Positions 8,789 to 17,063 are shown, counted from the first letter of the stretch. The stretch: DNA of 64,000 bases from Ruegeria_C sp041537905 (GCF_041537905.1 NZ_JBGRUO010000008.1:62001-126000); one strand, 5' to 3'. Translations and numbers: made by a program. The notes: generated by a model from the letters alone, not told the origin.

Positions 8789-9094
8789 TCATGCGGCCAT
8801 GTCCCAATGGATATGTTCGTGCCGCATCTTCACAGTCTCGGGGTTGATCGCCGCCATCAGCTTTGGCGCAAACGCCTGATCGGCAAATGTCTTGGCCACG
8901 CGCTGCGCCGTGTCCATATCGCGCCAGACCACGTAATCGGTCCAACTGCCATCCTCGCCCTGGCTTAGTTGACGATGCAGAAAGCCAGGGTTGGAGCGCA
9001 CGAACGCCTCGGTGGCCTGACTGAGTTTCACGAATGCGTCGGGGGAAACGCCTTCGGCCAGATGAAAAGTGACGATTTCGGCGACATGGGTCAT
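8789..9094 (-). CDS. Small ferredoxin-like-fold (Dabb/ABM-type) protein
   Basis: This 101-residue protein starts at the ATG at 9094, preceded by AGGAG at a good distance; a TTG 111 bases further upstream only adds a shadow N-terminus. The sequence (EIVTFHLAEGVSPDAF near residue 5, FLHRQLSQGEDGSW and YVVWRDMDTAQ in the middle) has the alternating beta-alpha pattern of dimeric ferredoxin-like proteins such as antibiotic-biosynthesis monooxygenase or stress-responsive Dabb domains. No cofactor site can be identified, and function is unknown. It is co-oriented with the downstream WYL regulator and probably forms an operon with it. Confidence 0.7.
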   Translation of the reverse strand: MTHVAEIVTFHLAEGVSPDAFVKLSQATEAFVRSNPGFLHRQLSQGEDGSWTDYVVWRDMDTAQRVAKTFADQAFAPKLMAAINPETVKMRHEHIHWDMAA

Positions 9095-9315
9095 GTTTAG
9101 TTCTCCTGTAAGTGTTGACACTGCGCCGGTGCTAGCACCCCACAACTGACATAAACCTGTCAGTTGGATCAAGGCCAGCACAAAAAATGCCATGTGGCGG
9201 ATCAATTCGGTGGGATTCGCACCCGCCAGCGCTTTCGCCTGTATGGCCTGCTGCGCTAGACCGGGCGCAGATCAAGGGGAGTGGCGCGTCTGCGCCTCAG
9301 ACTAGGAGAATAGAC

Positions 9316-9531
9316 ATGCTCAACAATATCGGCCTTCCGGGCATCCTGCTTATCGCCGTTGTGGTGCTGGTCCTGTTCGGGCGCGGCAAGATCAGCTCGC
9401 TCATGGGCGAAGTGGGCAAGGGCATCACCTCGTTCAAAAAGGGCATCAATGAAGGCGCCAAGGAGTTGGAAGAGGACGCGGCAGAGGCGGCCAAGGACGT
9501 CACACCCGAGACCGACAAAGACAAGGCGTAA
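9316..9531 (+). CDS. tatA: Twin-arginine translocase subunit TatA
   Basis: The ATG at 9316 with AGGAGAA upstream gives a 71-residue protein. It has a short N-terminal transmembrane helix (GIPGILLIAVVVLVLF-like, residues 5-20), the FGRGKISSLMGEVGKGI hinge and amphipathic helix, and an acidic tail. TatA polymerises to form the protein-conducting element of the Tat pathway for folded proteins. It is the first gene of tatABC with six bases to tatB. Many roseobacter periplasmic redox enzymes, including molybdenum enzymes, depend on this pathway. Confidence 0.96.
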   Translation: MLNNIGLPGILLIAVVVLVLFGRGKISSLMGEVGKGITSFKKGINEGAKELEEDAAEAAKDVTPETDKDKA

Positions 9532-9537
9532 CCGCAG

Positions 9538-9996
9538 ATGTTCGACCTGGGCTGGACCGAGCTGCTGGTCATCGGCATCGTGGCTCTGATCGTTGTGGGG
9601 CCAAAGGACCTGCCGGTGCTGTTCCGCAATGTGGGCCGTTGGGTCGGCAAGGCGCGCGGCATGGCGCGCGAGTTCAGCACCGCGATGCATGAGGCCGCGG
9701 ATGAGGCCGGGGTGAACGACATCTCGAAGGGGCTCAAGGCCGCGACCAACCCGGTGAACACCGCGATGGACAGCGTCAAGAAGGCCTCCAAGGACCTCAC
9801 CGACAGTATGGACCCGAGCAAGTTCGACCCCGACAGCGCGACCGGCAAGCTGGCCGCCGAACGCGCCGAACAGGCCAAGAAAATCCAGGCCTCCGCCGCG
9901 CGCAAGGCCGCCGAACGCAAGGCGCGCGAGGCCGAAGAGGCGCTGGCCAAGGCCGAAGAAGCCGAAGCGGCGCTTAATCCCGAGACCAAATCATGA
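9538..9996 (+). CDS. tatB: Twin-arginine translocase subunit TatB
   Basis: The protein has 152 residues. It begins MFDLGWTELLVIGIVALIV, the conserved TatB membrane helix with its early glutamate, followed by GPKDLPVLFRNVGRWVGKAR and a long Lys/Ala/Glu-rich helical tail typical of alphaproteobacterial TatB. TatB works with TatC as the twin-arginine signal receptor. Its last four bases overlap the tatC start (ATGA), so the two are translationally coupled. Confidence 0.96.
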   Translation: MFDLGWTELLVIGIVALIVVGPKDLPVLFRNVGRWVGKARGMAREFSTAMHEAADEAGVNDISKGLKAATNPVNTAMDSVKKASKDLTDSMDPSKFDPDSATGKLAAERAEQAKKIQASAARKAAERKAREAEEALAKAEEAEAALNPETKS

Positions 9997-10880
9997 GCAA
10001 TACCGACGAGATCGACGATTCCGCGGCGCCGCTGATCGAACATCTGGCAGAGTTGCGCACGCGGCTCATTCACTGCGTGGTGGCGTTTCTGATCGGCATG
10101 ATCATCTGCTTCACCGTGGCGACGCCGATCTTCAACTTTCTCACCGCGCCGCTGTGTCAGGTGCTCAATGAGCGCGGGCAGGATTGCGGGCTGATCTTCA
10201 TTTCGCCGCAGGAAGGTTTCTTTGTCGCCATCAAGGTTTCGCTGCTGGGCGGGTTCATGCTGGCCTTTCCCTATATCGGGATGCAGATGTGGCGGTTTGT
10301 GGCACCGGGGCTCTACAAATCCGAGAAGGGCGCGTTCCTGCCCTTCATGCTGGCCTCGCCGTTCATGTTTCTGCTGGGGGCCTCATTTGCCTTTTATGTC
10401 GTCACGCCATTGGCTTACGACTTCTTCCTCGGGTTCCAGCAATTCGGCGCCGAGGGGGAGGCGCTGCCAAGCGATGCCGCCGCCCCGCTGAGCGTGGTGT
10501 TTCAAGGATCGGCGCAGGAATACCTGAACCTGACCATCAAGTTCATTGTGGCCTTTGGCCTGTGTTTCCAGCTTCCCGTACTACTGACGCTCATGGGCAA
10601 GGCCGGGCTGGTCAGCGCCGAGGGGCTGGGTGCCGTCCGCAAATACGCGGTGGTGGGGATTCTGGTGCTGGCGGCCCTTGTCACGCCGCCCGATGTCATC
10701 ACCCAGGTGATCCTGTTTGTGGTTGTCTACGGGCTCTACGAAGTATCGATCTTCCTCGTCGCCCGCGTCGAGAAAAAGCGCGAAGAACAATTGCGCGCCG
10801 AGGGCTATTACGACGATGAAGAAGAGATGGACGCTCATCCCGACGATCCGATGCAGCCCGAGGGCGGCAAGAGCAAGTAA
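9993..10880 (+). CDS. tatC: Twin-arginine translocase subunit TatC
   Basis: This 295-residue protein has the six membrane helices of TatC. It shows the conserved cytoplasmic N-terminal LIEHLAELRTRL segment (residues 13-24), the first periplasmic loop with SPQEGFF, and FPYIGMQMWRFVAPGLY after helix 2. An acidic C-terminal tail (EEEMDAHPDD) is usual in the Rhodobacteraceae. TatC recognises the RR signal peptide. The gene ends the tat operon and is followed by a rho-independent terminator at 10904-10930. Confidence 0.97.
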   Translation: MSNTDEIDDSAAPLIEHLAELRTRLIHCVVAFLIGMIICFTVATPIFNFLTAPLCQVLNERGQDCGLIFISPQEGFFVAIKVSLLGGFMLAFPYIGMQMWRFVAPGLYKSEKGAFLPFMLASPFMFLLGASFAFYVVTPLAYDFFLGFQQFGAEGEALPSDAAAPLSVVFQGSAQEYLNLTIKFIVAFGLCFQLPVLLTLMGKAGLVSAEGLGAVRKYAVVGILVLAALVTPPDVITQVILFVVVYGLYEVSIFLVARVEKKREEQLRAEGYYDDEEEMDAHPDDPMQPEGGKSK

Positions 10881-10903
10881 ACCGGAGACCGGTTGATATC
10901 GAA

Positions 10904-10930
10904 AGGCGCGCCAGGGATGGCGCGCTTCGT
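10904..10930 (+). terminator. Rho-independent terminator after tatC
   Basis: An 8-bp stem GCGCGCCA / TGGCGCGC (10906-10913 with 10918-10925) with a GGGA loop, extended by A-T and G-T pairs, is followed by TTCGTTT. It lies 25 bases after the tatC stop. Confidence 0.75.
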
Positions 10931-11004
10931 TTCCACCGACTGCCATGTGCCTGTCGTGGCCAATCACCAGAAGGCAGTTCAAAACTGAACTTTGGAGATG
11001 CGGT

Positions 11005-11253
11005 GTGAAGATCTACGGCTACGAAAATGGTGATGATTCCGGCAAGCTTCTAGACCTCTCTGAAGTGAGTATTTGCTTCGAAAGCTCAGAAGAAGCGGAG
11101 CGATTTGCCGATTTCGCTGTTCGGTGCGCAAACAACATGAAGGCGATGGGCAATGGCTATGATCATGAGCACCTGATAGATTTCGACGAGAAGCAATTTC
11201 CATCGAGCAAGCCAGACATAGTAATTGCTCGTTTGTCAGAGGCGAATAGGTAG
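11005..11253 (+). CDS. Imm32-like putative immunity protein (orphan)
   Basis: The chosen GTG at 11005 follows GGAG by eight bases and gives an 82-residue protein starting MKIYGYENGD. The sequence has the layout I associate with the Imm32 immunity family: an N-terminal strand, LSEVSICFESSEEAERFADF, then DHEHLID and PDIVI near the end. No toxin gene is adjacent. The base composition is visibly lower in GC than tatC and the ATPase on either side, which suggests acquisition. It lies after the tat terminator and before the DUF815 ATPase. The family call is from pattern memory and could be wrong. Confidence 0.55.
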   Translation: MKIYGYENGDDSGKLLDLSEVSICFESSEEAERFADFAVRCANNMKAMGNGYDHEHLIDFDEKQFPSSKPDIVIARLSEANR

Positions 11254-11341
11254 CGTCGCCTTGCAGGCAGGCGCGCGCTGCCTCTTGCTGCCCTCGGCGG
11301 AACATGCTTTGAAAACCGGCGAGTACAGACGGAGACCCCCG

Positions 11342-12190
11342 ATGGACCAGACCGCATTGACCCGCATCGCCGAGGCGCTGGAGCGTATGTCGCCCGCGCC
11401 ACTTGCCGCACCCGATTTTGCCAGTGCCACGGCCTTTGTCTGGCATGTGGCCCCGGAACGGCTGGAACCGGTGGCGGAGGTCAACCGGGTTGAACTTGAG
11501 CTGCTTCTGGGCATCAACCGATCCCGCGATACGCTGGCCGACAACACCCGCCGCTTTGCCGAAGGGTTCAAGGCCAACAATGCCCTTCTCTGGGGGGCGC
11601 GTGGGATGGGGAAATCCAGCCTTGTCAAGGCAGTGCACGGATCACTTCAACAGGATTTCCCGACCCTGAAGTTGATCGAGCTACAGCGCGAGGATCTGCC
11701 CTCGGTCGGGCGGCTATTGAACCATCTGCGCAGCGCGCCTTACCGGTTCATTCTGTTCTGCGATGACCTGTCCTTCAGCCATGACGATCAGCATTACAAA
11801 AGCCTTAAGGCGGTGCTGGATGGCGGGATCGAGGGGCGACCGGAAAACGTGGTCTTTTATGCCACCTCAAACCGCCGCCACCTGATGCCGCGCGACATGA
11901 TCGAGAATGAGCGCTCCAGCGCCATCAACCCCTCAGAGGCGGTCGAGGAGAAGGTGTCGCTCAGCGACCGCTTTGGCCTCTGGCTCGGCTTCCACCCCTG
12001 CACGCAGGATGAATATCTGGCGATGATCGACAGCTATTGCGCCGCCTATGGCGTCACGACCGAGCCGGAAACCCTGCGCGCCGAGGCGATCGAATGGCAG
12101 GCCACGCGCGGCGCGCGATCTGGTCGCGTGGCGTGGCAGTTCTTTGTCGATCTGGCGGGCCGTCAGGGCGTGCGGCTGAGCGGCGGTTAA
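11342..12190 (+). CDS. DUF815 family AAA-type ATPase
   Basis: The ATG at 11342 gives a 282-residue protein. A P-loop GARGMGKSSL lies near residue 83, a Walker B-like FILFCDDLSF near residue 138, and a sensor/arginine region follows with YATSNRRHLMPRDM and SDRFGLWLGFHP. These are the signatures of the DUF815 (YcaJ-unrelated, AAA+) group, which is widespread and of unknown function, possibly linked to DnaA-like or replication control. It converges with the SDR gene, overlapping it by four bases. Confidence 0.85.
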   Translation: MDQTALTRIAEALERMSPAPLAAPDFASATAFVWHVAPERLEPVAEVNRVELELLLGINRSRDTLADNTRRFAEGFKANNALLWGARGMGKSSLVKAVHGSLQQDFPTLKLIELQREDLPSVGRLLNHLRSAPYRFILFCDDLSFSHDDQHYKSLKAVLDGGIEGRPENVVFYATSNRRHLMPRDMIENERSSAINPSEAVEEKVSLSDRFGLWLGFHPCTQDEYLAMIDSYCAAYGVTTEPETLRAEAIEWQATRGARSGRVAWQFFVDLAGRQGVRLSGG

Positions 12191-12831
12191 AGCGCGGCCA
12201 GCAGCCGTTCGGCCTCATCTACGGGGCTGGCCAGTGCCGACCTGTCCTCGCCCGGAAAGAACCTTGCCCGCAGCGCTGTGCTCATGGGGTTCGGGGTCAG
12301 GATCTGTACCTTGGGGCCGGTCCGTTCGCTCTCGGCCACCCAGCTTTGCACCAGCGCCATTTGCGCCGCCTTGGTCGCACCGTAGCTGCCAAAGAATTTC
12401 TCTCCGGCGCGGGGATCGTCAAAGAACAAAGCTTGACCGGCCTCACCCAACAACGGCGCCACATAAGAGATCAGCAGCGCGGTGGCGTTGGCATTCACCG
12501 CCAGCGACTTGTCCCAATCCTTGCCCTCGACAAAGATTGCGGGCGTCAGCGGGGCGGCATGGATCGCGGTATGCAGCCACAGGTCCAGATGGCCCCAGCG
12601 GTCGTGAATGCCGCGGCAGAGCGTGCCCATCGCGTCCTTGTTGGTGATGTCCATCGGCGCCAGCGTTGCCGCGCCGCCCTTGGCCTGAATGCGATCATCC
12701 AGATCCTCAAGCGCGCCGGTTGTGCGACCCACGGCAATTATGTGATACTCGGGCGCAAGCGCCTCGGCCATAGCAAAGCCAAGACCGCGGGAGGCACCGG
12801 TGACGAGGGCGGTTTTCCTGATTTCACTCAT
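12187..12831 (-). CDS. SDR family NAD(P)-dependent oxidoreductase
   Basis: The 214-residue protein is a classical short-chain dehydrogenase. It has the nucleotide site TGASRGLGFAMAEAL (residues 11-25) and the catalytic YxxxK as SYGATKAAQ near residue 151. The D in LAPMDITNKDA is the adenine-ring contact. An arginine following beta-2 (VGRTTG) suggests NADP. The substrate is unknown. It diverges from bioY, with 99 bases between the two starts, but nothing links it to biotin chemistry. Confidence 0.88.
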   Translation of the reverse strand: MSEIRKTALVTGASRGLGFAMAEALAPEYHIIAVGRTTGALEDLDDRIQAKGGAATLAPMDITNKDAMGTLCRGIHDRWGHLDLWLHTAIHAAPLTPAIFVEGKDWDKSLAVNANATALLISYVAPLLGEAGQALFFDDPRAGEKFFGSYGATKAAQMALVQSWVAESERTGPKVQILTPNPMSTALRARFFPGEDRSALASPVDEAERLLAAL

Positions 12832-12876
12832 GGGCCGCTGATTTCATCCTTTTCGCTGCGTTTCAAGCCGGGTTGC

Positions 12877-12905
12877 TTGACATTTTGCAGCTGCAGCAAA
12901 ATTAT
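12877..12905 (+). promoter_or_regulatory. bioY promoter with palindromic operator in the spacer
   Basis: TTGACA (12877-12882, a perfect -35) is separated by 17 bases from AATTAT (12900-12905, 4 of 6 matches to -10). The spacer is almost wholly TTTTGC-N7-GCAAAA (12883-12901), inside which TGCAGCTGCA (12886-12895) is a perfect 10-bp palindrome. This is the right position for a repressor that blocks RNA polymerase. It does not match the BioR consensus TTATMKATAA that I know. Confidence 0.7.
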
Positions 12906-12930
12906 GCGCCCAAATCTGAAGGAGAAACAA

Positions 12931-13533
12931 ATGACTCGCGAAACTGTTCTAGGCAAAGCCGTCATCGGCTCTGAAGCTCTGGGTTGGAAGGCTGCGATGG
13001 TGCTGGGCGGTTCGCTGTTCATTGCGGTCGCCGCGCAAATCAGCGTGCCGATGTGGCCCGTTCCGATCACAATGCAGATGCTGGCGATCCTTGTTGTCGG
13101 CCTGACCTATGGCTCGCGCCTGGGCGCAGTGACGCTGCTGGCCTATCTCGGCGAAGGCGCGATGGGGCTGCCGGTCTTTGCGGGTGGTGCGTCCACTGCA
13201 GCATTGTTTGGCCCGACCGCAGGCTTCCTTTTGGGGTTTGTGATGGTGGCCTGGCTGGCCGGTCTGGCGGCAGAGCGTGGTCTGGCCAAAGGCGTCGTCA
13301 GCACTGCGATTGTCGGCATCGTTGTCTCGGCGTTGCTCTACGTTCCGGGCGTGGCCTGGCCGATGGCTGTGGCCGGTCTGTTTGGCATCGAGGGCAGCTG
13401 GGTCGGCTCGACCGCTGATTCGATCTGGACCTATTGGGTCAGCCCCTTCCTGCTGGGCGATGCGATCAAAGCCGTGATCGCTGCGCTGGTGGTCACCGGC
13501 GGCTGGTCGCTGCTGAAGGCGCGCAAGGGCTGA
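12931..13533 (+). CDS. bioY: Biotin transporter substrate-binding subunit BioY
   Basis: The ATG at 12931 follows GGAG and gives 200 residues with about six membrane helices. The conserved AQISVPMWPVPITMQ segment (about residues 37-51) and GAMGLPVFAGG near residue 80 mark the ECF S-component for biotin. No BioM or BioN gene is adjacent. Solitary BioY proteins are known in alphaproteobacteria to work alone or with energy modules encoded elsewhere. The gene has a strong promoter overlapped by an inverted repeat and ends at a textbook terminator, so it is a single-gene, regulated unit. Confidence 0.95.
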   Translation: MTRETVLGKAVIGSEALGWKAAMVLGGSLFIAVAAQISVPMWPVPITMQMLAILVVGLTYGSRLGAVTLLAYLGEGAMGLPVFAGGASTAALFGPTAGFLLGFVMVAWLAGLAAERGLAKGVVSTAIVGIVVSALLYVPGVAWPMAVAGLFGIEGSWVGSTADSIWTYWVSPFLLGDAIKAVIAALVVTGGWSLLKARKG

Positions 13534-13552
13534 TACCCTTGCCAATGCGAAC

Positions 13553-13579
13553 AAAAGGGCGCCTCGGGCGCCCTTTTTT
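13553..13579 (+). terminator. Rho-independent terminator after bioY
   Basis: The stem GGGCGCC / GGCGCCC (13557-13563 with 13567-13573) has a three-base loop, flanking A4 upstream and T6 downstream. It is a textbook intrinsic terminator 23 bases after the bioY stop. Confidence 0.93.
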
Positions 13580-13639
13580 GTTGCCCGTATCGCGATCCTG
13601 TACTCAGACTCCTCAGGAGAGGACCGTAAGGAGGGCGAG

Positions 13640-14629
13640 ATGCGCGCGATGATCTTCGATGGCAAGAACCCGCAGCTTAGCCTGTCGGATATCCCGATCC
13701 CCGAGCCGGGCGCGGGGCAGGTTCTGATCCGGGTCGAGGCCTGCGGCGTCTGCCGCACCGATCTGCACGTGGTCGATGGTGATCTGACCTCGCCGGCGCT
13801 GCCGCTGGTGCCTGGTCATGAGATCGTCGGACGGGTCGCGGCGCTGGGGCAGGGCGTTGAGGCTCTCAGGCAAGGACAACGGGTCGGCGTACCGTGGCTG
13901 GGCCATACCTGCGGGCATTGCGCCTATTGCGGATCGGGACAGGAAAACCTGTGCGATACGCCCGGTTTCACCGGGTACACGATCAATGGCGGCTATGCCG
14001 AGTATTGCGTGGCGGATGCCCGTTTCGTCTTTGCCTTGCCGGAGGAAGCGGATGCGGTTGATCTCGCGCCGCTGCTCTGTGCCGGGCTGATCGGGTATCG
14101 CAGCCTCCGGCTTGCCGGGCCTGTTGAACGGCTGGGGCTTTACGGCTTTGGGGCCGCGGCCCATATCCTGTGTCAGATCGCCCGCCATCAGGGGATTTCG
14201 GTCTATGCCTTCACTCGCGATGGCGATGATGCGGCGCAGGACTTCGCCCGCGCGCTGGGGGCGGTCTGGGCCGGCTCGTCCTTGCAACCTCCGCCCGAGG
14301 AACTGGACGCCGCGATCATCTTTGCCCCCGTAGGCGCGCTGGTGCCACTGGCGCTGAAAGCGGTCCGAAAAGGGGGCCGCGTTGTCTGCGGCGGCATCCA
14401 TATGAGCGACATCCCGGCTTTCCCCTATGCCGATTTGTGGGAAGAGCGCAGCATCCTCTCGGTCGCCAACCTGACCCGCGCGGATGGCGAGGCGTTCTTT
14501 CCGCTGGCCGAAGCGGCAGGGGTCAGGACGGAAACCATCCGCTATCCGCTGGAGCAGGCCAATACCGCGCTCAATGATCTCAGGGCAGGGCGTTTGCAGG
14601 GCGCGGCGGTGCTGACACTGTCAGGCTGA
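13640..14629 (+). CDS. Zinc-dependent alcohol dehydrogenase (MDR family)
   Basis: The protein has 329 residues. Catalytic zinc ligands are C38 (ACGVCRTD), H60-E61 (PGHEIVG) and C148. The structural zinc cysteines are C91, C94, C97 and C105 in the CGHCAYCGSGQENLC stretch. The Rossmann glycine motif is LGLYGFGAAAH (about residues 165-175). The layout matches the AdhA/AdhP-like zinc alcohol dehydrogenases that act on small primary alcohols and aldehydes. TAAGGAGG ends six bases before the ATG. The 3' end overlaps the convergent DUF1284 gene by nine bases. The physiological substrate is unknown. Confidence 0.9.
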   Translation: MRAMIFDGKNPQLSLSDIPIPEPGAGQVLIRVEACGVCRTDLHVVDGDLTSPALPLVPGHEIVGRVAALGQGVEALRQGQRVGVPWLGHTCGHCAYCGSGQENLCDTPGFTGYTINGGYAEYCVADARFVFALPEEADAVDLAPLLCAGLIGYRSLRLAGPVERLGLYGFGAAAHILCQIARHQGISVYAFTRDGDDAAQDFARALGAVWAGSSLQPPPEELDAAIIFAPVGALVPLALKAVRKGGRVVCGGIHMSDIPAFPYADLWEERSILSVANLTRADGEAFFPLAEAAGVRTETIRYPLEQANTALNDLRAGRLQGAAVLTLSG

Positions 14630-15064
14630 TGGCTGGGCAGCCTCGTGCAGGCGGCGTAGTGCGCCTTCGCACATGCCGTATTCCAGCCATTGGCAGCTTT
14701 CACAGATCACGCCCAGGTCGCCGGGTTTTACCTGCGCGCGGATGCGCGCCTTGGCGGCCCCCCAGCTCAGCCGGTCACCCGCGCTCAGCTTCAGCGCGGC
14801 GGCATGTCGTGCGTCCAGCGTCTCGATCTTTTCCTGACTCTCGCATAATGCGCCGCGCCGATGCGGGCAGGGAGCACAGATCGAGTCGGTCTGCGCGGTC
14901 ACCTCGATCTCAACCGCGTCGCCATCCTTGCCGCGCAGCCGGTCCTGCACGATACGGTCCATGTTGCGGGTGAACGCTTCGCTATAGCCTTTGCCCTGAT
15001 AGCCCAGAGCGCAGAGAAAGTGATGGGGTCGGAAGCGGAGCCGGTTGGTGTCGGGATCGGACAT
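14621..15064 (-). CDS. DUF1284 protein
   Basis: This 147-residue protein begins with the family signature LRFRPHHFLCALGYQGKGYS (residues 9-28). It contains clustered cysteines (DSICAPCPHRRGALC near residues 62-74 and ICESCQWLEYGMC near 120-132) that could bind iron-sulfur or zinc. DUF1284 has no assigned function; some members are annotated as putative iron-sulfur binding proteins. It is followed closely upstream by the PilP-like small ORF on the same strand. Confidence 0.8.
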   Translation of the reverse strand: MSDPDTNRLRFRPHHFLCALGYQGKGYSEAFTRNMDRIVQDRLRGKDGDAVEIEVTAQTDSICAPCPHRRGALCESQEKIETLDARHAAALKLSAGDRLSWGAAKARIRAQVKPGDLGVICESCQWLEYGMCEGALRRLHEAAQPSA

Positions 15065-15066
15065 GG

Positions 15067-15312
15067 TTACTGTAGCAGGGGTATCCGTTGGGCTTGGCCG
15101 TTTTTCTGGACAATCAGCCCGTCCGCGTCAATGGCCGCAACGCGACCGCCGCTCAGACGTGCGCCCGGTTTGATCGTTTTGACCCGGCCACCCGGCATAC
15201 GCACCAGCGCCTGCATCGCATTTTGGGGGCCATAGACACCCAACAGCGACATCACGTTTTTCTTTAGCGCGCCACGCTGAGTGGCCGCCTTGTTCACAGC
15301 ATTGCTCGGCAT
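15067..15312 (-). CDS. Short PilP-like (GVYG/ALVR) domain protein, possibly truncated
   Basis: The ATG at 15312 gives 81 residues: LLGVYGPQNAMQALVRMPGG, then VKTIKPGARLSGGRVAAID. This is the C-terminal domain that, in roseobacters, ends long proline-rich proteins often annotated as pilus assembly PilP or translation factor-like. Here the long N-terminal part is absent; upstream in frame there is only sequence that looks non-coding or antisense to the purF tail. It may be a degraded remnant or a self-standing small protein. It ends two bases before DUF1284 begins. Confidence 0.5.
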   Translation of the reverse strand: MPSNAVNKAATQRGALKKNVMSLLGVYGPQNAMQALVRMPGGRVKTIKPGARLSGGRVAAIDADGLIVQKNGQAQRIPLLQ

Positions 15313-15445
15313 TCTGGAATTTACCGGTGTGTACCGGCCCCACCTTTGACAGACGCGCCGCGATAGCAGCAGGGTGGGGCGTTGGAAAGAACGACGGGAC
15401 GTCACAGGGCAGGGCGGGCGGAGTCCCGCCGCTGCGTTGCGGCAT

Positions 15446-16963
15446 TTACTCGGCGGCGGGTTTGAGTTCGAACCCCTGCGCCAGCATGTCAGCGGGCTGA
15501 ACCGGGTATTCACCCGAGAAGCAGGCATCGCAATATTGCGGGCATTCCTTGTCGCGGCCCTTGGCCTCGCCCACGGCGCGGTAGAGACCATCAAGCGAGA
15601 TGAATTTCAGGCTATCCACCGCCAGATGCTCGCACATCTCGTCTTCGGTCATGGTGGCGGCCAGCAGCTTGTCGCGCTGCGGCGTGTCGACGCCATAGAA
15701 ACAGGGCCACGCGGTTGGCGGGCTGGCGATGCGGAAATGCACCTCTTTTGCGCCCGCATCCAGAATCATTTCCTTGATCTTGCGGCTGGTTGTGCCGCGC
15801 ACCACCGAATCGTCCACTAGGATGATGCGCTTGCCTTCGATCAGGGCACGGTTGACGTTCAACTTCAGCCGTACGCCCATGTTGCGGATCTGCTCGGTCG
15901 GCTCGATGAAGGTCCGGCCCATATACTGGTTGCGGATGATGCCCATCGCGTAGGGAATGCCGGATTGCAGCGAATAGCCGATGGCCGCCGGGGTGCCGCT
16001 ATCGGGAACCGGGCAGACCAGATCAGCCTCGACCGGGCTTTCCTTGGCCAGTTCGCGGCCAATCGCTTCGCGGGTCTCATAGACCGAACGCCCGCCCAGA
16101 ATCGAATCGGGGCGCGAGAAATAGACATGCTCGAAGATGCAGAATTTCGACGGTTGCGGGCGGAAGGGGAAATGGCTCTCGACCCCTTTTTCAGCCGTGA
16201 TGACCACCATCTCGCCCGGTTCGATCTCGCGCAGGAACTCGGCCCCGATAATGTCGAGCGCGCAGGTTTCCGAGGCCAGACACCAGCCGTCGCCGACCTT
16301 GCCCAGAACCAGCGGGCGCACGCCCAGCGGATCACGCACGCCGATCAGCTTGGTGCGGGTCATCGCCACGACCGAGAACGCCCCCTCGACCCGACGCAGC
16401 GCATCTTCCATGCGTTCGGGGATGTTGCGTTGCAGGGAGCGCGCCATCAGATGGATGATGCATTCGCTGTCAGACGAGCTTTGGAAGATCGAGCCGCGCT
16501 CGATCAGCTCGCGGCGCAGGGCGTTGGCATTGGTGATGTTGCCGTTGTGGGCAATCGCCGCGCCGCCCATCGAGAACTCGCCAAAAAACGGCTGCACATC
16601 GCGGATGGCGGTCTGACCCTTGGTGCCCGCAGTGGAATAGCGCACATGGCCGATGGCCAGCGGACCGGGCAGGGTCTCCATGATCTTCTGCGAGGTGAAA
16701 TTGTCGCGGACATAGCCGAAGCGGCGGGCGTTGTTGAAGCCCTGTTCCGGGTCATGGGCGACGATCCCGCCAGCCTCCTGTCCCCGGTGCTGCAGCGCGT
16801 GCAGGCCCAGGGCTACGAAATTTGCGGCATCCTTGACGCCGACGGCACCAAATATTCCGCATTCTTCGTGCAGCTTGTCGTCGTCGAATGGGTGGGCGGG
16901 GGGCATCTGCTTGCTTGGCAAGGCGGGCAGCTCCGAATCCGTTTCAGGTTCTGCCCTCCACAT
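15446..16963 (-). CDS. purF: Amidophosphoribosyltransferase
   Basis: PurF makes phosphoribosylamine from PRPP and glutamine, the first purine-specific step. The Ntn glutaminase domain begins at the ECGIFG motif (catalytic cysteine near residue 35), so an N-terminal propeptide is removed. The PRPP loop is IILVDDSVVRGTTSRK (about residue 375). Starting at 16963 gives 505 residues and has AAGG upstream; an ATG at 16906 (MPPAHPFDDD) is an equally plausible start. Three or more C-terminal cysteines (CPQYCDACF) suggest the Fe-S-containing class. Unusually, cvpA is not directly adjacent; a secreted protein gene intervenes. Confidence 0.95.
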   Translation of the reverse strand: MWRAEPETDSELPALPSKQMPPAHPFDDDKLHEECGIFGAVGVKDAANFVALGLHALQHRGQEAGGIVAHDPEQGFNNARRFGYVRDNFTSQKIMETLPGPLAIGHVRYSTAGTKGQTAIRDVQPFFGEFSMGGAAIAHNGNITNANALRRELIERGSIFQSSSDSECIIHLMARSLQRNIPERMEDALRRVEGAFSVVAMTRTKLIGVRDPLGVRPLVLGKVGDGWCLASETCALDIIGAEFLREIEPGEMVVITAEKGVESHFPFRPQPSKFCIFEHVYFSRPDSILGGRSVYETREAIGRELAKESPVEADLVCPVPDSGTPAAIGYSLQSGIPYAMGIIRNQYMGRTFIEPTEQIRNMGVRLKLNVNRALIEGKRIILVDDSVVRGTTSRKIKEMILDAGAKEVHFRIASPPTAWPCFYGVDTPQRDKLLAATMTEDEMCEHLAVDSLKFISLDGLYRAVGEAKGRDKECPQYCDACFSGEYPVQPADMLAQGFELKPAAE

Positions 16964-17063
16964 AATGCCTTAACCGCGCGCTGTCACGAAAGGATCACAT
17001 TAGTTTTGCGCTTCCCATACGTGAGTTTGTCCTGCGCGCGCCGGATCGTACAACCAGTCGTTG

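Noticed and set aside
9187..9315. Possible longer start of tatA and a tRNA-like GGATTCGCACCC
   Set aside because: The tatA helix must start at 9316 with AGGAG. The T-arm-like string lacks matching acceptor and anticodon stems, so no tRNA is called.
12037..12930. In-frame N-terminal extension of bioY of about 298 codons
   Set aside because: It overlaps the ATPase and SDR genes in another frame; the promoter, ribosome site and conserved start of bioY are all at 12877-12931.
15340..15445. GC-rich hairpin beyond the purF stop
   Set aside because: Stems such as GCGGG/CCCGC can be drawn, but no T-run follows, so I do not call a terminator.
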